From an uncultured Fusobacterium sp. (GTDB taxonomy: Bacteria; Fusobacteriota; Fusobacteriia; Fusobacteriales; Fusobacteriaceae), in NCBI RefSeq assembly GCF_905200055.1, contig NZ_CAJKIS010000013.1:1-53016 (forward strand): DNA of 53,016 bases. The letters run 5' to 3'. The translations under genes were made by a program, and so were the position numbers. Positions within the stretch are counted from its first letter, which is position 1, and every line of letters starts with the position of its first letter. Below, one piece after another: positions 24,864 through 33,942 of this stretch. The notes under the pieces are model-generated. The model worked only from the letters and a program-made list of their open reading frames with translations, ran no database searches and was not told the DNA's origin.

Positions 24864-26216
24864 TTAATCAACTATCCTTATTTTCTCTCCATTTCTAACC
24901 TTAAATGGATTTACTATAACCTCTGTTCCAATTGGAAGATCTAAAACTTCATAACTATTAGCAGTTCTAGCTCCTACATTTATTTTTTGTTTTCTTGCTC
25001 TACCACCATCATTAATATATACATAATATTCTTGATTTTCTTCAACTACTGAAAAACTATTAATAATAGGTGTTGCATCTTTAGACGCTCCACTAATCTC
25101 AACATCAGCTATAAATCCAGGACTTAAATCATTATCTTCTTTTATTGAAACTTCAACTTGAATAACTTTATCATTACCTTTGCTATACTTACTTGTTACT
25201 GCTGCTGTTGAAACTCTTTCAACTACTCCTTTATACTCTTTATCACCATTATAATCTCTAGAAATTATAACTGCTGGTTGCCCTTTCTTTATCGATCCTG
25301 CTTGATATAGAGGTACTTCTACATTTACCATATTTTCTCCAGAAGTAGATATTGATAAAAGTCTTTCTCCTGGTTTAACTATACTTCCTTCTATAACATC
25401 TAATCCTACAACTACTCCATCAACCTCAGCTACAAGCGGATGTTTTAATTGCTTATCTCTTAAAGTTAGTTGTTCATTTTCCAATTTTAATTTCTGTAAC
25501 TTTGAATTTAATTGAGCTTTATCTATTTCAAGCTGTCTCTTTAAACTTTCAAAACTTACTTTTGCTAACTCGTATCTTTGTTTATTTAAAGATAAATTAG
25601 TTTTTAAGTCTTCAAATTCAACTCTTTTTCTTCCAGCTTCTGAACTTATTTTATTTGCTTCTGTTGCTGATACTCCATCTTTTTCTAAAAGTTTAGTATA
25701 AACATCTGCTCTCTCTGTTAAAACTCTTGATTCTTGTTGAACTACTGATAATTTTCTTTCATCTGCATTTACCATCTCTTTTAAATTTTGAATTTCAAAA
25801 GTTCTATTATCTAATTCTAACTTCATTGAACCTGAATCTAAGTCTACTATACGTAGTTCAATGTCTCTTATATCTAACTCATTCATTTTTAATAAATTTT
25901 CATTTTCAATAACACTTTTATTACTAAAAATCATTAATTGAGTTCCTTTAGCTACATGTTCTCCTTCAGTTACAAGAACTTTTTCTACTACAGCAGGAGC
26001 TGATATATATACTGGAACAACCTCTCCTGGAACTACCATTCCTGTATATAAATTCATATCTGATAAAGCCCCAACTTCTACTTTAGCAACTTTTACCTCT
26101 GTAGTTCCAAAAATATTTACTTTATATAGAGCAAAAGCACCTATTCCAACAACGGCTATCACAGCAGCTATTTTTTTTACTGTATTTTTATCTAGTGATG
26201 ACCACTTTTTCTCCAT
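24864..26216 (-). CDS. MacA/HlyD-type periplasmic adaptor
   Basis: This 450-residue adaptor has an N-terminal membrane anchor (about residues 14-32). The biotinyl-lipoyl halves (VPVYISAPAVVEKVLV with GEHVAKGTQL, and PLVAEVDGVVVGLDVIEG) flank a long coiled-coil hairpin (about 100-250). The beta-barrel and proximal domains follow. It lies directly between the TolC-type gene and the FtsX-type permease. The three would form an efflux or export line, but the ATPase is missing locally. Confidence 0.88.
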   Translation of the reverse strand: MEKKWSSLDKNTVKKIAAVIAVVGIGAFALYKVNIFGTTEVKVAKVEVGALSDMNLYTGMVVPGEVVPVYISAPAVVEKVLVTEGEHVAKGTQLMIFSNKSVIENENLLKMNELDIRDIELRIVDLDSGSMKLELDNRTFEIQNLKEMVNADERKLSVVQQESRVLTERADVYTKLLEKDGVSATEANKISSEAGRKRVEFEDLKTNLSLNKQRYELAKVSFESLKRQLEIDKAQLNSKLQKLKLENEQLTLRDKQLKHPLVAEVDGVVVGLDVIEGSIVKPGERLLSISTSGENMVNVEVPLYQAGSIKKGQPAVIISRDYNGDKEYKGVVERVSTAAVTSKYSKGNDKVIQVEVSIKEDNDLSPGFIADVEISGASKDATPIINSFSVVEENQEYYVYINDGGRARKQKINVGARTANSYEVLDLPIGTEVIVNPFKVRNGEKIRIVD

Positions 26217-26230
26217 AACTTCTATCTCCC

Positions 26231-27484
26231 TTATCTATATAAATTTTCATATTCTATAACAGATAATACTAGTTCTCTTTGTAAGCTATAATATTGCTCT
26301 TGAGCTAATCTAAAGCTATTAACCGAATTTAAGTAATCAAAAGTTGTAAGCAGATCATTCTCATATCTCATACCATCTATTTCCATATTTTCAGATAGAT
26401 AATCTACTCTTTTTTTCATTGATAATGTTTTTCCATATAATGCTTTTATTTCGCTTAATTTATTTTTCATCTCTAAAGAGATCCCTTGCATATTATCTTC
26501 AAATTCTAATTTAGCTCTTTCATATTCATATTGGCTTGCTTTAACATTATCTAAGTCAGCTCCCCAACTTAATACCCATCTGAAACCTACTCCCCATTCA
26601 GAATCATTAACTTTTTCTAATCTTCCTGTAGTTTCATTCTTTTCTCTATAATCATATTTATATTTCGTATATATTACAGGATATAAATCAGCTTTAGCTA
26701 TTTTTACATCATAGGCAGCACTATCAAGCTTTAATTTTTCTCTTTCGCCAAGAATTGTACTTTCTACTGATTTTTTAGGTTCATTTTCTAAAGTTGCTTT
26801 ATCTTTTATATATTTTTCAGGATCAAAATCTTCAATATCTAATTTAGAATCTATTGGATATGATAAAAGTTTAGCCAGTTCTCCTAAATATGAATTTTCA
26901 TTGTGAATATTTTCCAAATTTATTCCTTTATTATTTTCTATATCTGCTTCTATTTTTAATAATTCAGATTTAGGAATCATTTTTCCATTATGATATAAAT
27001 CACTAACTCTTTCTTTTTGTTTTTTAAGAGCTTCTATCGTATTTTCAGTAATCTCTCTTTGCTTTTTTGCATTTAAGGCAGCAAAATAAGTTGCCACAGC
27101 TTTTTCTTGTGCATTCATAGCAACTAAACTATCTTCTTTTTGTGCTATTTCATATTGAGTTTTTGCTTTTTTATATGTATTTAAATTTTTTCCCCCCATA
27201 AAAATAGGTATATGTATATTAAATTCATCTAATCCAACTCCATATTCTTTAACAATATCCCAATCGTCTTCATTTGATAAATTTACTGCTGGAAGGACTA
27301 AATGTTTCCAAGCTCTTTCTTTTTTCTCTCTTCTTGCTTCTGTTGACATTTGTTGTGCTTTTACTTGGCGATTAGATGTTTTTGCTCTTTCTAAAACATC
27401 ATCTAATGAAAAATTACTTTCTGAATAACTTGCTGTACAAATTGCTAAAAATGCTGCTAATCCCATCACTTTTTTTAAATTCAT
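26231..27484 (-). CDS. TolC-family outer-membrane protein
   Basis: The signal peptide (MNLKKVMGLAAFLAICTASYS) is followed by two OEP repeats with the usual long alpha hairpins, including FSLDDVLERAKTSNRQV and VNSFRLAQEQYYSLQREL near the end. The 417-residue length is typical. AAAGGAG precedes the ATG. The first 71 bases overlap the end of the upstream cpsB-like gene in another frame. It begins the set with MacA and the permease, so it is likely the outer-membrane exit of that line. Confidence 0.88.
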   Translation of the reverse strand: MNLKKVMGLAAFLAICTASYSESNFSLDDVLERAKTSNRQVKAQQMSTEARREKKERAWKHLVLPAVNLSNEDDWDIVKEYGVGLDEFNIHIPIFMGGKNLNTYKKAKTQYEIAQKEDSLVAMNAQEKAVATYFAALNAKKQREITENTIEALKKQKERVSDLYHNGKMIPKSELLKIEADIENNKGINLENIHNENSYLGELAKLLSYPIDSKLDIEDFDPEKYIKDKATLENEPKKSVESTILGEREKLKLDSAAYDVKIAKADLYPVIYTKYKYDYREKNETTGRLEKVNDSEWGVGFRWVLSWGADLDNVKASQYEYERAKLEFEDNMQGISLEMKNKLSEIKALYGKTLSMKKRVDYLSENMEIDGMRYENDLLTTFDYLNSVNSFRLAQEQYYSLQRELVLSVIEYENLYR

Positions 27485-28187
27485 TTTTTTCTCCTTTAAG
27501 TTTCAATATATTTTCATCATTTATTACTTTTTTTGGATTTATCTCTGTAAGAAGTTGAAAATATTCATCTCCTACAATTGATTTTAATTTATCTAACTTT
27601 TCTTTTATATTATAGTCTCTTTTCCCATATTTGTGAGTATCTGTAGCTATTATATCTATATATCTATTTTCTAAAAGATATTTAGCTTTAGGTAACTCTC
27701 CAACTGCTGATCCTAAATTCATTTGAAGAACTACTCCCATTCGAGATAATTCTATTAATTCCTCTACTCTAATTTGATTATATCTTTCCACATGAGCAAA
27801 TATTGGAGTTACTCCTTTTTCTATTAACATTTGAAAAAAATCTTTACATATAGAGTAGATTATATTTGATTTAATTTCTACTAAAAAATATTTCCCATTA
27901 TTTATAGTATTTATTCTTTTTTTATGAGAAAAATACTCTGAGTCTAAATTAAATTCATTTCCTAAATATATATTTATTGGAATCTCTAATCTCTTTATTT
28001 CTTCTTTTAAAAAATTAAAATTAATTAAATAATTACTATTTTCATAAAGTCCAATATAATAATGTGAAGAACAAACAATATCTGTATATCCTGCTGATAC
28101 TGCTTGTTTTAAAAGTTCTATACTTTCCTCTATATCTTTTGCTCCATCATCTACTCCAAAAAGTATATGAGAGTGTATATCTACCAT
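27414..28187 (-). CDS. cpsB: CpsB/YwqE-type tyrosine-protein phosphatase (PHP fold)
   Basis: This 257-residue metal-dependent phosphatase reverses tyrosine phosphorylation of the CpsD-type kinase. Metal motifs are DIHSHILFGVDDG, CSSHYY, FAHVERY and ATDTHKYG. It follows the kinase gene by 12 nt. The last 24 residues (GEKNEFKKSDGISSIF and beyond) are encoded within the next gene's ribosome site and signal peptide, a 71-bp overlap, and may be a non-functional extension. Confidence 0.9.
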   Translation of the reverse strand: MVDIHSHILFGVDDGAKDIEESIELLKQAVSAGYTDIVCSSHYYIGLYENSNYLINFNFLKEEIKRLEIPINIYLGNEFNLDSEYFSHKKRINTINNGKYFLVEIKSNIIYSICKDFFQMLIEKGVTPIFAHVERYNQIRVEELIELSRMGVVLQMNLGSAVGELPKAKYLLENRYIDIIATDTHKYGKRDYNIKEKLDKLKSIVGDEYFQLLTEINPKKVINDENILKLKGEKNEFKKSDGISSIFSNLYSKLFRK

Positions 28188-28199
28188 ACTTTTACTTCC

Positions 28200-29021
28200 T
28201 TATCTTCTTTTCTTTAAATCTCCACTTAAATGTTTTCTATATGCTTCTTTTACTCTTTCTATAAAAAACTTAAATTTGCCTTTATTTTTATAAACTTTTC
28301 TTCTTTTTTTCTCTCCATCTTCACTGTAGTAATCTTGATAATAAGAATAATAATTTGTATAATATCCATAGTTTCCATAAGACATTCCATGTTTATCTAC
28401 TCCATTTACTATAAATCCATAGATATTAGCTCCTGCATTGTCTAACATCTCTTTTGTAAACTCTAACTCTCTTTTAGCTACTTGATCGTATCCTACTACT
28501 ACTACTACTCCATCTACTGCTTTAGAAAGAATTGCAGCATCTGAAGCTACTGCTAATGGAGGAGTATCTAAAATTATAGTATCATATCTATCTCTTAACT
28601 CTTTTAACATATTTTTTATTTTGTCTCTTAAAAATAGTTCTGTTACATTATGTTTCATATTTTTAGTTGGTAATAGATCTAAATTAGGTAGAATATCTCT
28701 CATTATTAAAGAATCAACTGGTACATCATGAGTTAGTACACTTTCCAATCCTTGTTCTATCTTTATTCCAAAACTTTCATGTGCTCTAGGTCTTCTAATA
28801 TCACAATCTACTAATAATACTTTTTTATGGGCTATTGCTAAACTTGCTGCATAGTTAGAAGCTACAAATGATTTTCCCTCTGCTGGAATTGAACTTGTAA
28901 AAAGAAGAGTTTTTCCCTCTTGCTTCTCTCTTAAAAAAGCTAAGTTAGTTCTTAAAGTTCTAAAAGCTTCTGTTATCTGTAAATTATTATCTGTTACAAA
29001 AAATATACTTCTATGACTCAT
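28200..29021 (-). CDS. cpsD: CpsD-type bacterial tyrosine kinase
   Basis: This 273-residue BY-kinase controls polysaccharide polymerisation with its CpsC-type partner. Walker A is SIPAEGKSFVASN, Walker A' is VLLVDCDIRRPR and Walker B is TIILDTPPLAV. A Tyr-rich cluster at about 215-236 holds 10 tyrosines, followed by a basic tail. Its start lies 11 bp inside the cpsC gene end. The split kinase/transmembrane form is more typical of Gram-positive CpsC/CpsD than of the fused Wzc of proteobacteria. Confidence 0.93.
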   Translation of the reverse strand: MSHRSIFFVTDNNLQITEAFRTLRTNLAFLREKQEGKTLLFTSSIPAEGKSFVASNYAASLAIAHKKVLLVDCDIRRPRAHESFGIKIEQGLESVLTHDVPVDSLIMRDILPNLDLLPTKNMKHNVTELFLRDKIKNMLKELRDRYDTIILDTPPLAVASDAAILSKAVDGVVVVVGYDQVAKRELEFTKEMLDNAGANIYGFIVNGVDKHGMSYGNYGYYTNYYSYYQDYYSEDGEKKRRKVYKNKGKFKFFIERVKEAYRKHLSGDLKKRR

Positions 29022-29745
29022 GACTCTCTTCTCCTTTATTAGCTATCTCAATCTCAGGTATCATTCCTAACATTTGTACTCCAAGAATTTTTTCCATATC
29101 TGAAGATTTTCTAACTTTTTTATGTAGAAATTCTATTAAAAGTGCTACTCCTGCTCCTAACATTCCTCCTAAAATAATAGAAACTAATAAGATTTTGCCT
29201 CTTCCTTTAGGTAATGAAGATTTAGGTTCTATAGCTTTTTCTACTACACTTACATTTCTTACCTTCATTACTTGTCCAACTTTTTTTATAAACTCATTAG
29301 CCAATTCATTTGTCACTGCTTCAGCTAATTTAGGATCATTACAAGAATAAGTTAATTTTATAAGCTCAGTATCTTTAACTGGTCTTACTGATATTCTCTT
29401 TCCCAAAGCTGCTGGAGATTCTATTAAATCATACTTACTTATAACTCTAGTTAGAATATCTCTACTTTTAGCAATTTCTGAATAAGTTACTACTAATTTT
29501 TGATTTAAAGCTATATCACTACTTTCTAATCCAACCGATTGCATTCCACTTGATACAATTAATGTTGTATCTGCTTGATACACTGACGGTCTAGTCATTG
29601 CAAAAAAGAATCCAAATACTGCTGTTGGAATTATCATTAAAACTATTACTTTCCAACGTCTAATAACCATAAAAACAAGATCTAGTAAGTCAATCTCTTT
29701 CTCTTCTTCGTAGTATTTCTCCTCTTCATGATATTTTTGTCTCAT
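29011..29745 (-). CDS. cpsC: CpsC/Wzz-type chain-length regulator
   Basis: This 244-residue polysaccharide co-polymerase has a charged N-terminus (EEEKYYEEEKEIDLLDL) and membrane helix 1 (about 33-52). The periplasmic Wzz domain holds ALGKRISVRPVKDTELI, and the second helix starts around 183. PKGRGKILL marks the Pro-rich boundary before it. It presumably activates the kinase through its cytoplasmic C-terminus. AAAGGAG precedes the start. Confidence 0.9.
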   Translation of the reverse strand: MRQKYHEEEKYYEEEKEIDLLDLVFMVIRRWKVIVLMIIPTAVFGFFFAMTRPSVYQADTTLIVSSGMQSVGLESSDIALNQKLVVTYSEIAKSRDILTRVISKYDLIESPAALGKRISVRPVKDTELIKLTYSCNDPKLAEAVTNELANEFIKKVGQVMKVRNVSVVEKAIEPKSSLPKGRGKILLVSIILGGMLGAGVALLIEFLHKKVRKSSDMEKILGVQMLGMIPEIEIANKGEESHES

Positions 29746-29793
29746 TTAAAAAATTCTCCTTTAAATTTTTTATTCTTATTTTCTATATAATTT

Positions 29794-31038
29794 TTAATCT
29801 CTTCCAAAAAGGTCTCTTGTATAAACTTTTTCTTCTACATCATCTAGACAATTATCATACCTGTTAGCAATAATTGCTTGACTTAATTTTTTAAACTCTT
29901 CTAAATTATTTACAACTTTACTTCCAAAAAAAGTAGTTCCATTCTCCAAAGTAGGTTCATATATAATTACTGTAGCTCCTTTAGCTTTTATTCTTTTCAT
30001 TACTCCTTGAATTGATGATTGACGAAAGTTATCTGAATTTGATTTCATTGTAAGTCTATACACTCCAATTATGCATTTTTTTTCTTGATCTGCACTATAC
30101 TCTCCTCTATTATAATAATCATAATATCCTGCTATTTCAAGAATACGATTGGCTATAAAATCTTTTCTTGTTCTATTTGACTCTACTATTGCTGACATCA
30201 TATTTTGTGGAACATTATCATAATTTGCCAATAATTGCTTTGTATCTTTAGGCAAACAATATCCTCCATAACCAAAAGATGGGTTATTATAATGAGAACC
30301 TATTCTTGGATCTAAGCATACTCCATTTATAATATCATTTGTATTTAATCCTTTCATTTCTGCATATGTATCAAGCTCATTAAAATATGAAACTCTTAAT
30401 GCAAGATATGTATTAGCAAATAGTTTTACCGCTTCTGCTTCTGTAAATCCCATAAATAAAGTATCTATATCTTTTTTTATAGCTCCCTCTTTTAAAAGAT
30501 CTGCAAAAGCATGAGCTGCCTTCACTATTTTTTCATCATTTTTATCCATAGATACTATTATACGTGAAGGATAAAGATTATCATATAAAGCTTTGCTCTC
30601 TCTTAAAAACTCTGGACTAAATATTATATTTTTTGTATTATATTTCATTCTTACAGTTTCTGTATATCCTACAGGAATTGTAGATTTTATAATTATAATT
30701 GCATCTTTATTAACTTTTAATACTTCTTCAATTACAGATTCAACAGCAGAAGTATCAAAATAATTTCTCTTTGAATCATAATTTGTTGGTGCCGCAATTA
30801 TTATAAATTCAGCATCTCTATATGCTAATTCTCCATTTAAAGTTGCTACTAAATTTAAAGTATGATTAGCTAAATAATCCTCTATATAATCGTCTTGTAT
30901 TGGTGATTTTTTATTATTTATCATTCTTACTTTTTCAGGAATAATATCCACTGCCGTTACATGATTGTGTTGAGACAAAAGAATAGCTAATGATAATCCT
31001 ACATAACCAGTTCCTACTACAGTTATTTTCTTCTTCAT
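29794..31038 (-). CDS. ugd: UDP-glucose/GDP-mannose-type nucleotide-sugar dehydrogenase
   Basis: This enzyme of about 414 residues oxidises an NDP-hexose to the uronic acid. The NAD site is TVVGTGYVGLSLAILL, the substrate stretch is SPEFLRESKALYDNLYPSR, and the catalytic Cys lies in GGYCLPKDTKQLL. The start is taken at MKKKITVVG because the 18 codons before it (MKGGCIDKY onward) belong to the hairpin leader shared with ietA. UDP-glucuronate or a related uronate is the probable product. It lies upstream of the chain-length module, 48 bp away. Confidence 0.9.
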   Translation of the reverse strand: MKKKITVVGTGYVGLSLAILLSQHNHVTAVDIIPEKVRMINNKKSPIQDDYIEDYLANHTLNLVATLNGELAYRDAEFIIIAAPTNYDSKRNYFDTSAVESVIEEVLKVNKDAIIIIKSTIPVGYTETVRMKYNTKNIIFSPEFLRESKALYDNLYPSRIIVSMDKNDEKIVKAAHAFADLLKEGAIKKDIDTLFMGFTEAEAVKLFANTYLALRVSYFNELDTYAEMKGLNTNDIINGVCLDPRIGSHYNNPSFGYGGYCLPKDTKQLLANYDNVPQNMMSAIVESNRTRKDFIANRILEIAGYYDYYNRGEYSADQEKKCIIGVYRLTMKSNSDNFRQSSIQGVMKRIKAKGATVIIYEPTLENGTTFFGSKVVNNLEEFKKLSQAIIANRYDNCLDDVEEKVYTRDLFGRD

Positions 31039-31092
31039 TTTTTTCTTGTATAATAAATATATAAAATATTTATCTATACAGCCTCCTTTCAT
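31039..31092 (-). promoter_or_regulatory. Hairpin leader in front of ugd, in frame with it
   Basis: AAAGGAGG is followed by a palindrome (TGTATAGATAAATA... TATTTATTATACA) and an A-rich gap before the ugd ATG. It is nearly identical to the ietA leader at 17616-17675. Here the reading frame MKGGCIDKY continues into ugd without a stop, so an N-terminally extended protein is possible. Folded, the stem would leave about nine bases between ribosome site and ATG. Confidence 0.7.
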
Positions 31093-31209
31093 TTGTTTTT
31101 TATTTAATTCCATTGATAATATGCGATTTTATTTATGAGCATCTTCTCATAAAGTAGTTTATATATAACTCCAAAAATATTTTATCTCCAGAAAATCTTA
31201 ACTAAATTC

Positions 31210-32244
31210 TTATACTTGTTTTAACTTATGTATATTTTCTGTTAAATAATCATATATTCTTATTAAGTCAAAACTTTTAAAATATTTTACATTTTTATAG
31301 CTTCCAATAGCTTCCCGACTATAGGGTAAATCTACAGCTAGTATATTTAAATTAAATTTTTTTGCCTCTATTAAAGGTAATCCTAAAGTTTCTATATAAC
31401 TTGGAAATATTAATAAATCTGAATTTTTATAATATTCTAAAACCTTTTCATATGATATTTTACCTACTAGTTGAATAATATTTTCTAAACTATATTTTTT
31501 TATCAATTTATCTATTTCTGCATTTTCTCCTCTAGAAAAAGTAAATATACATTCTAATTTACTTTCCAACTCTAAATTTTCTTCTTTTAATTTTTTTAAA
31601 CTTTCTATTATTAATTTATGATTTTTATAAATAAAAGGAGTTGCTGGATAAAAAATTCTAAATTTTGTTTTTGGAATAATTTCTATAGCTTCTATATTAA
31701 AAATTTCTAATACTGGTTTTTCTACAATTATATCACTTAAACTATAATTAAATTTTTTTGAAAATTTTTCTTTTATCCAATTAGTTTGAACTATAATTTT
31801 TGTTATTCTATTTAGATATTGCCTTATAAAAAAAGGATAAATATTCTGATAAAAATAGTAAGTTCTTTCTTCTTTTTTTAAAATATCCCATTTTATATCA
31901 CTTATGCTTAACGCTTGATGAAAATATAAAATTTGTGGGATTTTTTTAGGTAAATTAACTCCTGTATTTTGTAATGACAAAAATAAATCTGGTTTTATTT
32001 TATTTAATTTCAAATATTTTTTTAATCCTATATTATCCCATAAAAGTCTTTGTCTAAAATTTTGTCTTTCTAAAACTATTATTTTTATATTATTTTTTTC
32101 ATATTTTTTTAAATCAATTACTGAAACAAAAATATAAAATATATTTTTACATTTTTGTTTGTGAATAGTTTTAAGAAAGCTCTCTAATACAGTTAAAGCT
32201 CCCCCTTCTTTTGCTGCTGGATTATTAATTACTATTGTTTTCAT
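31210..32244 (-). CDS. Glycosyltransferase family 4-like
   Basis: This protein of about 344 residues has a GT-B fold. N-terminal MKTIVINNPAAKEGGALTVL and C-terminal FPSYIETLGLPLIEAKKFN (nucleotide-sugar E...E motif) mark the GT4 group. ATG 32244 is used, overlapping the preceding stop as TAATG with GGAGA about ten bases upstream. It follows the CapG-like gene, so it may transfer L-FucNAc; this is inference. Confidence 0.87.
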   Translation of the reverse strand: MKTIVINNPAAKEGGALTVLESFLKTIHKQKCKNIFYIFVSVIDLKKYEKNNIKIIVLERQNFRQRLLWDNIGLKKYLKLNKIKPDLFLSLQNTGVNLPKKIPQILYFHQALSISDIKWDILKKEERTYYFYQNIYPFFIRQYLNRITKIIVQTNWIKEKFSKKFNYSLSDIIVEKPVLEIFNIEAIEIIPKTKFRIFYPATPFIYKNHKLIIESLKKLKEENLELESKLECIFTFSRGENAEIDKLIKKYSLENIIQLVGKISYEKVLEYYKNSDLLIFPSYIETLGLPLIEAKKFNLNILAVDLPYSREAIGSYKNVKYFKSFDLIRIYDYLTENIHKLKQV

Positions 32245-33410
32245 TAATTCTTTCTCCAAACCATTTTATTTACTATTCCTGTATAAGATTGTATTATTTT
32301 TACCACCTTATTAGATACATCTTCTACATAACAAGGTACTGGTATTCCTAAATCTTGATTTTCTGTCATTTCTACTGCAAGTTCTACTCCTTGTTCAACT
32401 CCATTATTTGAAATACCTGCTAGTACAAAACAAGCTTTATCTAACGCTTCTGGCCTTTCTGTACTTGTTCTTATACATACAGCTGGGAATGATTTTCCTA
32501 TTGAAGTAAAGAATGATGATTCTTCAGGAAGTGTTCCACTATCTGATACAACTGCAAAAGCATTCATTTGAAGATTATTGTAATCATGGAATCCTAATGG
32601 TTCATGGAGTTTTACTCTTTCATCTAATTTGAAATCTCTTGCCTCTAAGAATTTTTTACTTCTTGGATGACATGAGTAAAGTATTGGCACATCATATTTT
32701 TTAGCTAAGTTATTTATTGAAGTAAATAAAGATATAAAGTTAGCTTCTGTATCTATATTTTCCTCTCTATGAGCACTTAAAAGAATATATCCTTTTTTCT
32801 TTAAATTTAATTTTTCTAAAATATTTGACTTTTCAATATCTTCTAAATTAGCTCTTAATACTTCTGCCATTGGTGATCCTGTTACATAAGTTCTTTCCTT
32901 GGCTACTGAAGAGGCATTTAAATATCTTCTTGCGTGTTCAGAATAGCACATATTTACATCTGATATAATATCTACTATTCTTCTATTTGTTTCTTCTGGT
33001 AGGCATTCATCAAAACATCTATTTCCAGCTTCCATATGGAATACAGGTATATGTAAACGCTTAGCACCAATTACTGAAAGACATGAGTTTGTATCTCCCA
33101 ATACTAAAACTGCATCTGGTTTTACTTCAACCATTAATTGATAACTTTTAGCAATGATATTTCCCATTGTCTCTCCTAAATCATTACCTACAGCATTTAG
33201 ATAATAATCTGGATCTTCCAATTTCAAATCATGAAAAAATACTCCATTTAAATTATAATCATAGTTTTGTCCTGTATGTGCTAATAAGCAATCAAAATAT
33301 TTCCTACATTTTTTTATTACTTCAGCTAATCTAATAATCTCTGGACGTGTTCCAACTATAATTAATAATTTTAATTTACCATTATTTTTAAAAGAAACCT
33401 TACTCTCCAT
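32244..33410 (-). CDS. capG: CapG/FnlC-type UDP-N-acetylglucosamine-family 2-epimerase
   Basis: This 388-residue non-hydrolysing 2-epimerase forms the last step to UDP-L-FucNAc in the CapE-CapF-CapG route. Motifs are VGTRPEIIRLAE, LAHTGQNYDYNLN, HMEAGNRCFDECLPEETNRR and LSAHREENID. Near the end SDSGTLPEESSFF is the UDP-binding stretch. Together with CapE- and CapF-like genes upstream it completes the set, with an acetyltransferase inserted between. Confidence 0.9.
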   Translation of the reverse strand: MESKVSFKNNGKLKLLIIVGTRPEIIRLAEVIKKCRKYFDCLLAHTGQNYDYNLNGVFFHDLKLEDPDYYLNAVGNDLGETMGNIIAKSYQLMVEVKPDAVLVLGDTNSCLSVIGAKRLHIPVFHMEAGNRCFDECLPEETNRRIVDIISDVNMCYSEHARRYLNASSVAKERTYVTGSPMAEVLRANLEDIEKSNILEKLNLKKKGYILLSAHREENIDTEANFISLFTSINNLAKKYDVPILYSCHPRSKKFLEARDFKLDERVKLHEPLGFHDYNNLQMNAFAVVSDSGTLPEESSFFTSIGKSFPAVCIRTSTERPEALDKACFVLAGISNNGVEQGVELAVEMTENQDLGIPVPCYVEDVSNKVVKIIQSYTGIVNKMVWRKN

Positions 33411-33429
33411 TCTTACTCCTTTAATTCTA

Positions 33430-33939
33430 TTATTTATACATTCCTAATGAAATAACTTCTCCTGAGTCGACTTTTGTGTATTCAGGGAGAATATTTTCTC
33501 CCTTTACTATAGCTCCTGGAGCTAAATGACAACCTTTATTTAAAATACAATCATGATCTACTATTGAACCACAATTTACAATACAACCTTTAGCTATTTT
33601 TACATTAGTATTTATTATAGCATATGGCATTACCACACAACCATCTTCTATTTTAGCTAAAGGGCTAATATACGCTAATGGATGTATTATCTTAGCTAAT
33701 TTTATTCCACTATTTTCTAATTTTTCTTCCCATTCTATACGGAATTTATTATTTCCAAAGGCAGGATACATTTCTACATCTTCATCTTTAAATTTTAGAT
33801 ACTCTTCACATTTACCTAAAACATTACTCTCTTGAGACTTATCATCTAAAAAGAAAATTTTCTCATATCTATTAGCTTGTTGTGCTATATCTGCTACAAC
33901 TTTACCATGTCCACCTGCTCCTAAAATTATCAATTTCAT
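33430..33939 (-). CDS. NeuD/PglD-type sugar O/N-acetyltransferase
   Basis: This protein of 169 residues has an N-terminal Rossmann-like stretch (LIILGAGGHGKVVADIA) and left-handed beta-helix hexapeptide repeats (YISPLAKIEDGCVVMP, VKIAKGCIVNCGSIVDHDC). The Asn-Cys-Gly-Ser-Ile-Val-Asp-His motif is the typical acceptor-site His. It lies between CapF and CapG genes. It would acetylate a sugar precursor or the polymer. A second, similar protein is at 46681-47199. Confidence 0.87.
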   Translation of the reverse strand: MKLIILGAGGHGKVVADIAQQANRYEKIFFLDDKSQESNVLGKCEEYLKFKDEDVEMYPAFGNNKFRIEWEEKLENSGIKLAKIIHPLAYISPLAKIEDGCVVMPYAIINTNVKIAKGCIVNCGSIVDHDCILNKGCHLAPGAIVKGENILPEYTKVDSGEVISLGMYK

Positions 33940-33942
33940 AAC

